Positions 47,555 through 58,900 of a stretch of 64,000 bases of DNA are shown piece by piece. How positions within the stretch are numbered: the first letter of the stretch is position 1; every line of letters begins with the position of its first letter. The notes beneath the pieces are model-generated. The model did no database searches and was not told the origin of the DNA. It saw only the letters and a list, made by a program, of their open reading frames with translations. This DNA comes from Nymphaea colorata (taxonomy: Eukaryota; Streptophyta; Magnoliopsida; Nymphaeales; Nymphaeaceae). The position numbers and the translations under genes are program-made. The stretch lies in NCBI RefSeq assembly GCF_008831285.2, contig NC_045139.1, positions 28,685,206-28,749,205 on the forward strand, in the 5' to 3' direction.

Positions 47555-50500
47555 ACTGTTGATATGTCAAATAGTTTGCGGCTTTGTTCACATGCCCTTT
47601 ACCTATTTGATTGCCACACCATACACATGAGGGCTGAGCAAAGCGAGACCAGGCACAAAAGACATGTTAAGGTCCACATCTGAGAATCCAGCTTTAGAGA
47701 TTTCTTTTCCTGTTTCTCTGTTCAAATGGCACCCATCGGCAAAGAACTTCTGTAGGGGATTAAGGATGCCTTGGAGGAGCCTTAGTGGTGTGCCATCTGA
47801 ATTTAAACTCTTGAAAAGTTACAGTGACGAAGTACAACAGAAAGAAAGCTGAATGTGAATTTACTCAGCTGGAAAGCAAAGAGAAGTACTACCTAGAGCA
47901 GCGACATGTTCCAAAAAAATGAACCGCCCACCAGGCTTTAGCACTCGCAGCACCTCTGTACAGTAGTATATACATTAGAACATACAGTTAGTTGTACAAG
48001 ATATGATCCTCATATTTACAGCCTCAGTTTCTTATGCAAAAGAATTATCCAGCTTTCTTCCAATTTTTGCAAGCTACAGGTCACCTAGAACGTAACACGA
48101 CTAGCCTCCTAGCTTAAGAGGACAAATTAAGGAAGGCATGATAACTGCAATGTTCCATCAGGAAACAAGACTCCTGAACCATGTAATTGAATAACAGTAC
48201 ACCAAGATGAGCAAAAGAGAACCCTGAGTACTGCTTATCGTGCACAATAATTGCTAGATTCTTTATGACATATAACATCTTATATCACAGAATAGGCAGT
48301 TGTCAAGTTTGAAGCAAGGCTTAAATAAGACCTCTTTTCGCACTAATACTTTCTTTTTTGTCCAAAAGCTTTTTTTACTTGAGAGCAAAAGAGATTTTCC
48401 CCACGAAAAAGTTAAAATTAGCACCAAGATTGGTTAATGAAGATGCAGAAAGATGAACTTTATTCCATCTATTAAGTTCACCGATCATGTCAATGTCCAA
48501 CCCATTAAGGACATGTACACATGGTTGAGCAAAAGGATTACAAGCCAAGACATGTTAATGACGTTACTGAGGATAACTGATGACATCTTGCAGGCAACTC
48601 CTCTACATTATTCATCGAGTCAGTGCAAAGCCCTAACAGTTTACATGGCATAAAGAGTTCGGCAAGTTAACTTCCATTTTCATACATTCCATTCCATCTG
48701 AGAAAAGATGTGTTTTTCACAGGCCTTTATTCCACAGAGAGTAAAAACGATCGTAAATGTGTTACAAGAATTCTTTTCAAACATAGTGACGAAAACCGCA
48801 TTTTGTCTGTCTTTAGAAAAATGACAACCCAAATTAAAATATGACTGACGTGTCACGTGCATGTTGGCGTCGATGTGCATGGCCATGAATAGATTAAGAA
48901 GAAAAATAGGGAGAAATTGGTACCTTCTAGGGTCGCACGAACATCTTTCACAGAACATAATACAAGTGTTCCAACGACAAAATCCATGCTACAATCTTCA
49001 GCAGGCAAACCTTCTCCAGCCTACATTATCGATTCTTTAGTGTTCTCATAGACTTGCTGGGCGAAGCCAATAATAAAAATATCAAAATGACTGATCCATC
49101 AGACATGAAATCTAGCTTCAAACTCCCACATGGAAGAAAACCATTCAAGACATAACTTGAAGGCACTTGTTCTGCTAGTCTGTGGCTGGCAGAGAATGCA
49201 ACTGATCGCTCACACCCGAGGAAAAAAAGCGGAACTCTATGCATTTTAGAATTCTAAGACTGGAACGTTTTGTTTCTCTAATATGAAAATTCCTATAGAA
49301 GGGTCAACATGAAAATATTTCAAAAAGAGCCTATAATTTTTGAAAAATCACAAACTTCCCTCAACTTGATTTTCTTGACAATAAGGTTTTTGACCATGCT
49401 TAAAAGAAAATTTTCCGATGACTTTTTCTGGTTACAAAATTTTGAAGTACAGGACCTATATTCAGCAAAGGATGTAAAGATGACATCCCTGCAAGAGATA
49501 TGACTTGCAGTAGTGTCAATGGTAAAGCATTACAGCTGATGAGCTGAGATGATGAATAGCTATCAGTTGAGAAATAAGAGTCTGTCAGAAAATAATTGTT
49601 GACTCCAAAGTAAAGGAACAGATTAGATAAATCAATACATCAACTCCAACCAGTCAAACAACCATACCGCCTGTGTGAAGTAAAAGTTTGATGGTGGTAG
49701 TCCTGCCCTTAGTGCTGCCGCCTTTGCATATTTTTCCATTTGCTTATTTGGGTCTACTCCATATACGGTAACATTTGGCACATTAGCATAATATCCAATA
49801 TTTGGCCCTGTCCCAATACCTAGCTCCAAGACCTTTTTATTTTCACCTTCTAAACTGTTGAAGAGTTTTTCCTTGTATCCTGAAATCTTTCATGTAGACA
49901 GCAGAACCAATGTTGTGTAAAAATTTGTAGAATACATTTACTACTGAAAGACGTTACTTAGGCTCTATGCAGAGCCTTAAATTGGCCATAGGATATGAGC
50001 ACAAGAGCATCATAAAAATCTCATTCCTAATGCAAAACAGTTTTTTAAACAGAAACTCCGGTTGACTTTCATGAAGCACTTGAGGGGAGGTTATTGAAGA
50101 GAGAAAACGCAGATGTACTCGTCAGTGTCAATGCAAACAAAACTAGGAATTCAATCCATCATTGTTCATTTGGTCCACTAGGTTCTTGCAGGACTGATCA
50201 CATAAGTGACTTGTAATTTTCAACTAGAAATATGATTAAGACATTTTGATGTGAAGAGACACTGAAAGTAACTCTCGAAGAGAAACTTTGTGAAGATCTT
50301 CATTTGTAAAATCTTTACACTAACGGGGGACTTACTACAACACTTTTCTTGCATATTTTGCACTGAAAAAAATTATGCAAGTGCAATAGAATTGTTCCAA
50401 GTAGTAGTTTGTCCCAGTGCTGAGGGGTGACTATTTGCTTATAAAAATGCAAGGGAACCTGCTTCTATTGATGGCGTCCCCCATCCTGGTCATATTTGAG

Positions 50501-51846
50501 TTCCACATCAATGCTAGAATTCAAATCAAGTTAAGCTATCTAATATTTTAATTCAATGTTGTATAGAAAATGTTTAAGACTAATATATCGCTCAAGCACC
50601 TATGGATAGAATTCATGATGAGTCTGTTGGTTCTCAGACAGGATTACGACACCGTGTAGAACAATAGAAACGATAAAAATTCAGTAGTTTCAGGACACCG
50701 TAAGAAAGGAAGTTACAAAGGAAAAAAGAGAAAACTCCATGACTAATGTAAAGAATCAAGCAGAACTAAGTAGCCAAGAGAAGGAAACTAAATAGTCTTC
50801 TTGTGAAAGAAGAAAATATATTCAAGAGCCTTAGGCAATGAGTTTATATTTGAACTTGAAGTGTCAACCATGACTCACCTTTTTCCGGTGGAACTCCATA
50901 AGATGTTCCATTGCCCAAGCAAACAATTTGTCGTACCATTGAGGGTTTGGTGGATGAACCTCCTTCAGTATAACCTAGATTAGAATGATGATTTGATTAA
51001 GAAAAAAATAGAGAAAAAATGCATTGAGGAAATCGCACGTAAAGTAGTACATGTCAAAATCTTCAAAAACGTGAAGTATATAAATCTTTGTGCTAACAGA
51101 TATTTTTATTCTCGTAAAAAAACTGCTTTGTTGTCATAACTTATCAGATTTGCGAGTTAAAAGGTTATGGTGGCTGTAGGTCCTACTTGGCAGTTGGCAC
51201 TAGGGCTTATTATTTATCGCCTGCATATGAAAACAAAGAAATGTTTTTTATTGTGGAAAAAAAATATAATAAGCACCTAAAAGATTTTTTAGAGAAGATG
51301 AAATAGGCTTCTGATTTTTTTGAATTCTTGCCTTACTTATCTATATGCTATTAACAAAATCATCTCTTCCTTAATGTTCTTTTGACAAATTCACTGTGGC
51401 AATCTGAAAGTAAAAATTGAAGGTTTTATGCTAAAACATAAACTTGAGTTATGACAAGTTCAGAATAAAATACAAAATGAGATAGAATGCTTGTTTAGAC
51501 GACTCATTAGGGTATATACAAAAATACTTAGGCCCAGCCCAACGGAGATTCAACCAAACCCCAAGATTCAAAATAGTGCCAAGATATTACCAATGCAACA
51601 TCAAGAAATGTGGTCATCAAGGCCACGCTAATCAAAGCTACCTGAGAAAATATTGGTGAGAGGGTCAGACTTCTTTGAGTATGGGAAATACTCAAATATC
51701 AATAAAACATGGTTCAGCAAAGTAATATACATAAATATGACGATCCAAAATTGTGTCAAAACAAAGCCAAAACTCATCACTGCCACACAAATATTGCATG
51801 GTTCAAACGCACTAGAGCCGTAACTCACTTCAAAACTTCATGGCTT

Positions 51847-51914
51847 ATAAAGTTATATTGTCAGTCAATCAACTATTTGAACCAATAGTTGATTGACTGA
51901 CAATATAACTTTAT
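51847..51914. repeat. Perfect inverted repeat: 30-bp arms, 8-base loop
   Basis: Arms at 51847-51876 and 51885-51914 are exact reverse complements, with loop TTGAACCA. The flanks do not extend the pairing. An exact 30-bp palindrome is unlikely by chance and must be young, since surrounding repeats are diverged. Confidence 0.95.
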
Positions 51915-52137
51915 CATGACTGTCGTGATGAGCATCAGTAGAGATCCCGTGAGTAATGTATAATCAGAATAAAACATATCTTTACCAGTGATCTATTAAA
52001 TCAAGGGTAACTTGTAGTGAAGTTTCCTGAGATATCACACATCATTGCAATCGCAAGAGGGCCAAACCACCCAACTTCAGCCAAAATAGCACACCAGCTC
52101 CTCTAAGCACCCGAGCTGAGGGATAAGGAAACGCCTC

Positions 52138-52270
52138 TTGTACCATACAAATTTCAAATGTTACTGTACTGATTTGCATGTATCATACAATTTTCGCTTG
52201 TACCACACAATTTTCGTACATACCATAAAATTTTTCATGTAACCTGCAATAGATTTGTATGTTTCATACA
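52138..52270. repeat. Diverged short tandem repeat (TGTACCATACAATTTT type)
   Basis: At least five imperfect copies of a 20-25-bp unit: TGTACCATACAAATTTC, TGTATCATACAATTTTC, TGTACCACACAATTTTC, CATACCATAAAATTTTT and TGTTTCATACAA. Confidence 0.7.
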
Positions 52271-53479
52271 ATATATACTTTTCAGCATGTGTAGCCTTCT
52301 TCATGTGAATTCTAGAGAAATTTGTTTACATCAATCAAACATAACATCTTTCACCAAAAACCATAAGCATGTGATGACCTACACATTCCTCTTGTATAAG
52401 AACGTTTTCCGTGCATATAATACCATATATGCATATAAATAATCTATATAAACATTCTACATTACCAGTCCAGAATATACGTTACTTACATGTTTTATCA
52501 TGTAAGGATATTTCTCATACCTTGATTGTCGCGAGTCTATTTCAAATACTTTGATCCAACCCGCCACATTTTCGACAGCTTCTTGAATTGATCCAAATCA
52601 CATTTTTTCCTCAAAGAATATTTGTTGATATCATTATCTATTATGACACATACGTGTATACATCAAACTAAGCAACTAGTTCAGTCGGGTAAATACATAG
52701 TGAAAACAGCTTTGAATCAAAATTGTTCGATCTTACTTTGCTCCAAAATTGTTTGATCTCACTTATTTGTTTATTTTATGCAAAAAAATGTAGGGCCTTA
52801 CACAAAGGAGTTTAAACTCATATCTAAGATTGTCATGAACCTTGGGGAATTTATAAGGGGCTAGCTAAATAGTGAAGTCTTTTGCTTCATAGGCACCCTT
52901 TTGAGACGGGAACTCATCGGTTAAACTCCACCAAACTAGAAGTTGTGTTCCGGAAAAGAGTGAACCAGAATATTATAGTGATATCAAAGCATAGTTCAAC
53001 GCCTAGACCTTTGTCCTGCATTTGTGGACATTTGTGCCTTGATGGGGATAAATTATACTATCCCGAGAATTTTATCTTATATCTAAAATGGTTATGATTC
53101 TTGGGGACGTATAAGGGGGCCAACAAATGGTAGATTGGGATTCACCAAACCGAAAGTTTGTGGCCTGTGTGAGAGTGGGTTGAGTAATTGCAGTCATTTC
53201 TACCCCTTTGTGTGTTACAAATTAGTCTAAAATTAAGTTTCATTAAGTGCAATTGTTTTCCTTCAAAAAATAATAGATAACATGAGAAACGAAAGTAAGA
53301 AATAAACTAATATAAAATTCTGTTGAAGTATTTTTCTAATCACATAAGCCTATTCCTAAATGCATGACTATTGTAAATTACTAATCATGGTTAACATAAA
53401 ATAGAATGTCAGATGTGCACTTGTAATGGAAATGAGACAGGCAGGGATGAGTCTGTGAGTCGCCTGCAACTCTAGAATA

Positions 53480-54130
53480 AATAAGGGGTGAACACCAGGT
53501 CGAGTAATTTGAACTCAACTCGGTTAAACTTGTTTCAAGTCCGAGTTTGTGCTGATTGTTTCCACATACGAGTCGAGCTGGAGTTTTCCTAAGAACTTGT
53601 TTATTTAACCAAGCCGAGTTCGAGTTCAAGTTCACTTAAGTTGACTTGATAAAACTCGATTCAGTTCGAGCCCATCACTTGACAACTTCTGACGTTAAAA
53701 AAGTTGGCATGTCACGTGCAGACTTCCTTTCCTGGGGACCTCATTTTATTGAAGAAGAACTCGTTTGGGTCCAATAAAAAGAAATGAGATTCCCATCCCA
53801 TCAATTCTTGTAAGGTTGAAGCGAAATGGTAGAAGTAAATTGAACCTTAAAAAAAAGTACTCCTAACATCTCAGATTTATTGTAGGGGCGGATATCAAGG
53901 CTCGATGTCCGAAACTCGGGGCTGAGTTTGGGCTCGGCCTGATTATAATAAAAACTTATTTTTAAAATTTTTAATATAAAATATATTAAATTAATAATAA
54001 ACATATATTATTAATGAAAAACATTTTTTAATGGTTTCGAGTTGGCCCATCCGGTTCAAGCTCCTACCAGGCTGGGTCCCGAGCCCCCACCGGTGGCCCG
54101 GCCCGGTGCCCACCGTAGGTTTAAGGTTGC
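53480..54130. other. Second copy-specific block in intron 1 of the pseudogene
   Basis: Sequence with GAGTTCGAGTTCAAGTTC-type wording and a GC-rich stretch around 54045-54115 has no counterpart in the shorter intron of the distal copy. It resembles anonymous dispersed plant repeats. No ends were defined. Confidence 0.35.
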
Positions 54131-55260
54131 CAATCGCCCTAATTCTCAAGCACACTGCTGCTGCTACGTTAATCTGAGTTCGTTTATGAAAAATATTCTT
54201 CAAACGTTTACTCGTTTAGGTTTGCTTTCTATGATGCAGTAAAAAAATCACTAGGGGTTGGGGGATCTCTCTCCTCCATCTCGAAAAGAAAAGATCACAA
54301 GAAGTAGGCCATTTCATGCATCGTTGTTGAAGAAGAAAGAAGTTAAATCAAAAGGGGAGGCAGTAATAAGTAAGTTAGAGGGAGAGGCGGAACAGTGCAT
54401 ATAACTAATGATCAAAATATTGGAAAACATTGTGGAAATGTGAAGGATATAGGAAGGGTACGATGACGAATTGACGATCCGAAGGGAAAAAGAAAAAAGA
54501 AAAGGTGAAATTGCAATTCCAATCACCGGTCGCAGGTTTTCTCCTGGAAGCGGTTCTTTTAAAAATATCTAAGAATTTGTGAACCCGTAGTAACAGTAAA
54601 ATGTGGTTTTACCAAACATTACGTAAAATATTCTTTTCAAGAAGACCGTTTTACGACTGCCATAGCGACAAAGAGAGCGTGAGGGAGGGAGAAGAACCGT
54701 TGGGTCGACGCGGGGAGCATCGGGTGAACGGCGTGCCGTGGCGGGAGGAGTCATCAGGGGAGGAGCGCCGCCGAGGAAGAGTGGCCGGGCGCACCCACAG
54801 AGATCCTGACGGTGACCTCCACATTTGTCCGCCCTGACGGGAAGGTTGGTACCTCCGGGGTTCGTCGGGCCCTCTTGACGCTCCATCGCCGCCCTCCACT
54901 TGGAACTGTTCGCCATCGTTCGGCAGGAACCTGGATTCCTCTCGGAATTCTTCGTCATCGTTCAGCAGGGATTTGGATTCCCTGTGAATCCCAAGCCCTG
55001 CAAACAATTCAAGGAAGCCATCTCTCTCTCTGGCCCGCCGCTTTTGCAGGGAATCATCGACAGGCCCACGAGAAGAGGGACAACAAGCTGAACAAAAACC
55101 TCCGACCTTCACTATCTCAACGATTTTTTTTTTCTTTTTACCTCGTTTCATCGGGGCAACATAGTCCCTCCCCGTTTTCGCTTTCCTTCTCAAAGCCATG
55201 TGAGATGGAAATCCTGCAGGGGACGGCAGCTGTGACTGTCAAACCGGCTTTCTCTTTTCC

Positions 55261-55280
55261 TGACGCAGGCGGTGACGTCA
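55261..55280 (-). promoter_or_regulatory. as-1-type element in the promoter of the methyltransferase pseudogene
   Basis: Two TGACG motifs (55261-55265 and 55273-55277) are separated by exactly 7 bp, the spacing of the classical as-1 element bound by TGA bZIP factors. The second is part of the palindrome TGACGTCA. It lies about 240 bp upstream of the ATG. as-1 elements respond to salicylic acid, auxin and xenobiotics in known promoters; a role here is inference. Confidence 0.55.
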
Positions 55281-55435
55281 TTGACTTAAGTAGAATAGGA
55301 GAGCTTTGCTGGTTATCGCTAAGTGAGCGCTATTCAATTTTCCTAAACGTAATCAAGCTGATTTAATTCTATTAAACTACCCTTTCTTCTCAAAGTTTAA
55401 GAGAATAAGAAATTATTTACTTGGCAAAAGCGCCG

Positions 55436-55939
55436 ACTCTGGTAAACAGTGCGCCAACCCTTCATGTGCGCACGCTACTTGCAGTTCTGATCGACACAGA
55501 TAAAGCAAATCGAGATAATTTTTCCCACTGAAAAGCTCCGCACATGGGGATGTAAATGACCTCAATAAATGCGATTTCGATTTGATATCCATCCGATCGA
55601 ACTGCTTAAAAAAAAAATTAACATCTCCTTACTTAAGCGATGACATTCTATCACTTCCAGATTCAGATTTAGTTTTGAATGAACATCCTATATCCGATGT
55701 CCATATATTTTGGAAGTCTGTTAAGGGTTCGTAACATATTACAGTGCGGTTCGGATTCAATTTAAAAGTCAGATTGGGATAAGATGTGAATTTAAAAATC
55801 AGATTCAAATTCTGAATTTAGATTCAGGTACGATATCAAGTTTTCTTCATTTCCATTTGTATCTAAATATTTGAACAGATGAAAAAACACACATGGTTAA
55901 GAGTACATTCTATTCCAATCCAAACCATTGGGCACATAG
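55436..55939. other. Spacer between the duplicated units
   Basis: AT-rich with repeated AGATTCAGATT/AAATCAGATTCAAATT wording and phrases such as GGGGATGTAAATGACC and GATATCCATCCGAT, which recall anonymous dispersed plant repeats. No gene. Confidence 0.4.
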
Positions 55940-55983
55940 ACGGTTGAGCAAATAGTTTGTGCCTTTGTTCATATGTTCTTTAC

Positions 55984-58900
55984 CTATTTGATTGCCACAC
56001 CGTACACATGAGGGCTGAGGAAAGAGAGACCAGGCACAAAAGACATGTTAAGGTCCAAATCTGAGAATCCAGCTTTAGAGATTTCTTTTCCTGTTTCTCT
56101 GTTCAAATGGCACCCATCGGCGACGAATTTCTGTAGAGGATTAAGGATGCCTTGGAGGAGCCTTAGTGGTGTGCCATCTGAAATTTAAACTCTTGAAAAG
56201 TTGTAAAAATGAAGTACAATAGAAAGAAAGCTGAATTTAAATTGGCTCATGTGAAAAGCAACGAGCAGCTACCTGGAGCAGCCACATGTTCCAAAAAGAT
56301 GAACCGTCCACCAGGCTTTAGCACTCGCAGCACCTCTGTATATTAGTATATAAATGAGAATATAGAGTTTGTTCTATAAGATAAAATCCTCACACCTACC
56401 GCCGCAGTTTCTAATACACGAACACCCAGATGTTCCTGATTTTTGCAAGCTACAGGTCACCTAGAATGTAACCTTACTAGCCTCCTAGGTTATTCAGAAG
56501 ACAAACTACAGAAAGCCAACAGCCTGGTTTGGATTGGCATGGTAGCTGCAATGTTTCATCAGGAAATAGGACACCGGACCATGTAATTGAATAACAGTAC
56601 ACTAAGAGGAGAAAAAGGGTGTGCAGAAGCAACGCAAGGAAGGACTTGTATTATTGAAAGAGCATTATTAAATCGATAACTTTTCCAAGTTAGCATAGCT
56701 GAAATATTTATTCAATTTAGAAACACAATTATGATAAATAGAAAAGCAGTTAATTGAGATCAGAAACAAATTTGGGAGAATGAAAGCAGCGAAGACATGA
56801 GAGCACACTCACTGCTAGATTCTCTATTGTATATCACATCTTATAATGCAGAATAGGCAGTCCTCAAGCTTGAAGGAAGGTTTATACAGGACCTCTTGAG
56901 CACTAATACTTTCTTTCTTGACTAAAATGATTTTTACATTAGTGTGAAATATACTTTTCCCCAGAAAAATAAGAAGATACAATTGGAACCAAGATTGGTT
57001 AATGAAGAAAGATGCAAAGTGATGAATTTTATTCCATCCATGTTCACCAATCATGTCAATGTCTAACCCATTAAGTGCATCTACACACATTCCAGCAGAA
57101 GGGTTATGAGCCAAGACATGCAAATGATGTTACTATACTCAGCTGACGACGTCTCGCACACAACTCCTCCACATTATTCATCAAGTCAGGGCAAAGCGTT
57201 ATCAGTTTGTAAAATGTCATAAAGAACTAGACAAGTTGACTACCATTCCAATCATTCCATCAGAGAACAGAAGTGTTTTTTCATCTCTATATACCACGTA
57301 GACTAAAACATAATATAAATGTGCTGCCAGAGTATTTATGTTGAAACCTAATGAATAAAACCACTTCCTTTTTGTACGTGGAAAAATGACACCCAAACTA
57401 AAGCATGTCTGAAGTACATATTGGCATCAATGTGCATGGTCATGAATAGATAAAGAAGAAATGAGAGAGATTGGTACCTTCTAGGGTCGCATTAACATCT
57501 TTCACAGAACATAGCACAAGTGTTCCAACAACAACATCCATGCTGCAATCTTCAGCAGGCAAACCTTCTCCAACCTGCGTGCTGATTTTCAATACTAAAG
57601 TGCTCTCACTGACTGACAGCCAATAATAAAATTTATCAAACGGATGCACCATCAGACACAAAAAATCTAGCTTTTGACTGCCACAAGGAAGAAATTCTTG
57701 AAGATGTTGCATTACATGGCCTAACTTGCAGACACTTATATTGCAAGTCTCTGGCTCACAGAGAATGCAAAGGATCACTTGCACCCCAAAAAACAAAAAA
57801 AAAAGACTGCATTTTAAAGTTCTAAGACTAAAATGTTCAACTTCACAAGTGGAACTTTCTCTATTATACAAACTCTATAGGATCCACCTGAAAATATTTC
57901 AGAGAGAGAGAATATAATTTGGAAGAAATCATGAACTTCCCTCAATTATATTTTCCGGACAATGAGGCATTTGACGACGCTTAAAATCAAGAAACTATGT
58001 CTTTCAGACCTTTAAGCACCTAAATTTGGAAACCATCAAAAGATTGTTCATAATCATTTCTACAGCTTTCAAGTTCGATGTTTGTTCCTCCAGCTAACAA
58101 CTCAAAAATTTCATGGTACTTAAGAATTATCTACGGTACTAAGATCTAGCTGTAAAATTTAGCTTTAGATGACAATATCCTTGCACTTACAATATTCAAA
58201 GATAAAAGTGTCACAACTTCGACCGCTTTATGCTCATGACGAAATATGGATGATAATTGTTGCTTCAGATTTAGATCTGTTATGGAAACCATCCCAGATA
58301 TCTTTTTCTATTATGACAATGTAAAGTAACTATATTGACTTATATTCAGCAAAGGATGTTAAGGTAACATCCACATAAGAGACATGACTTGCGGTAGTAT
58401 CCATGGTAAAGCATTATCAGTTGATGAGATGATGAACAACTATCAGTTGAGGAATACCACAAGCTACTGTTGGAAAATAACTGTTCAGTTGACTCCAAAA
58501 GAAAGGGAAAAGATCTCGATGAATCAGTAATAACTCCAACCAGTCAGGCAACCTTACCGCTTGCGTGAAGTAAAAGTTTGATGGTGGTAGCCCTGCCCTT
58601 AGTGCCGCCGCCTTTGCATATTTTTCCATTTGCTTATTTGGATCTACTCCATATACAGTAACATCTGGACCAGTAGCATAATATTGAATATTTGGCCCCG
58701 TCCCAATACCTAGTTCCAACACCTTTCTAGTTTCACCTTCCAAATCCTTGAAAAGTTGTTCCTTGTATCCTGAAATCTTCTCATGCAGGCAATCTATTAA
58801 ACAGCAGAAGCAATGATGTATACAAATTTGCAGAAGACAATTATTACTGAAATAGTTAAGCTCTATGCAGAACCTGAAATTGATTATAGGATACAAGCAT

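Larger units (their letters stand above)
51410..53210. mobile_element. Inserted DNA in intron 1 of the methyltransferase pseudogene
   Basis: Intron 1 of the two copies aligns on both sides of this block, but the distal copy lacks it, so it entered (or was lost) after the duplication. It contains a perfect hairpin (51847-51914), short diverged repeats of the type TGTACCATACAATTTT (52138-52270) and two copies of a 60-bp unit (about 52806 and 53063) that include CTTGGGGA and TATAAGGGGC. No coding domain was found. The element class is unknown. Confidence 0.5.
47603..55021 (-). pseudogene. SAM-dependent methyltransferase (METTL7/UbiE-like, plastid type), proximal duplicate, disabled
   Basis: It has the same six-exon structure as the distal copy: 54698-55021, 50879-50974, 49668-49887, 48924-49020, 47893-47955 and 47603-47796. 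It keeps the SAM-binding VLELGIGTGPN and VYGVDPN motifs, VVGTLVLCSVKDV, VLKPGGRFIFLEHV and the end FADGCHLNRETGKEISKAGF. Two lesions break it. Exon 1 has TGA at 54962-54964 where the sister has CGA. Exon 3 has one extra base near 49860 (220 bp versus 219), which leads to a stop a few codons later. Other exon lengths match the sister except exon 1 (12 bp longer). Splice borders are intact, so it may still be transcribed. Intron 1 is swollen to 3.7 kb by inserted repeats (1.4 kb in the sister). Use of a downstream start could bypass the first lesion but not the second. Confidence 0.88.
47555..55435. repeat. Segmental duplication, proximal unit
   Basis: Homology with the distal unit (about 55940-62325) begins near AAATAGTTTG just downstream of the stop codon and ends upstream of the gene at TTGGCAAAAGC. 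It covers all exons, introns and about 400 bp of promoter. The units are in direct orientation, separated by about 500 bp. Confidence 0.85.

Noticed and set aside
54651..55199. Frame of 182 codons at the 5' end of the proximal methyltransferase copy
   Set aside because: It is in another reading frame than the transit-peptide exon supported by the sister copy and by splicing to exon 2; it stays open because of GC-rich composition.
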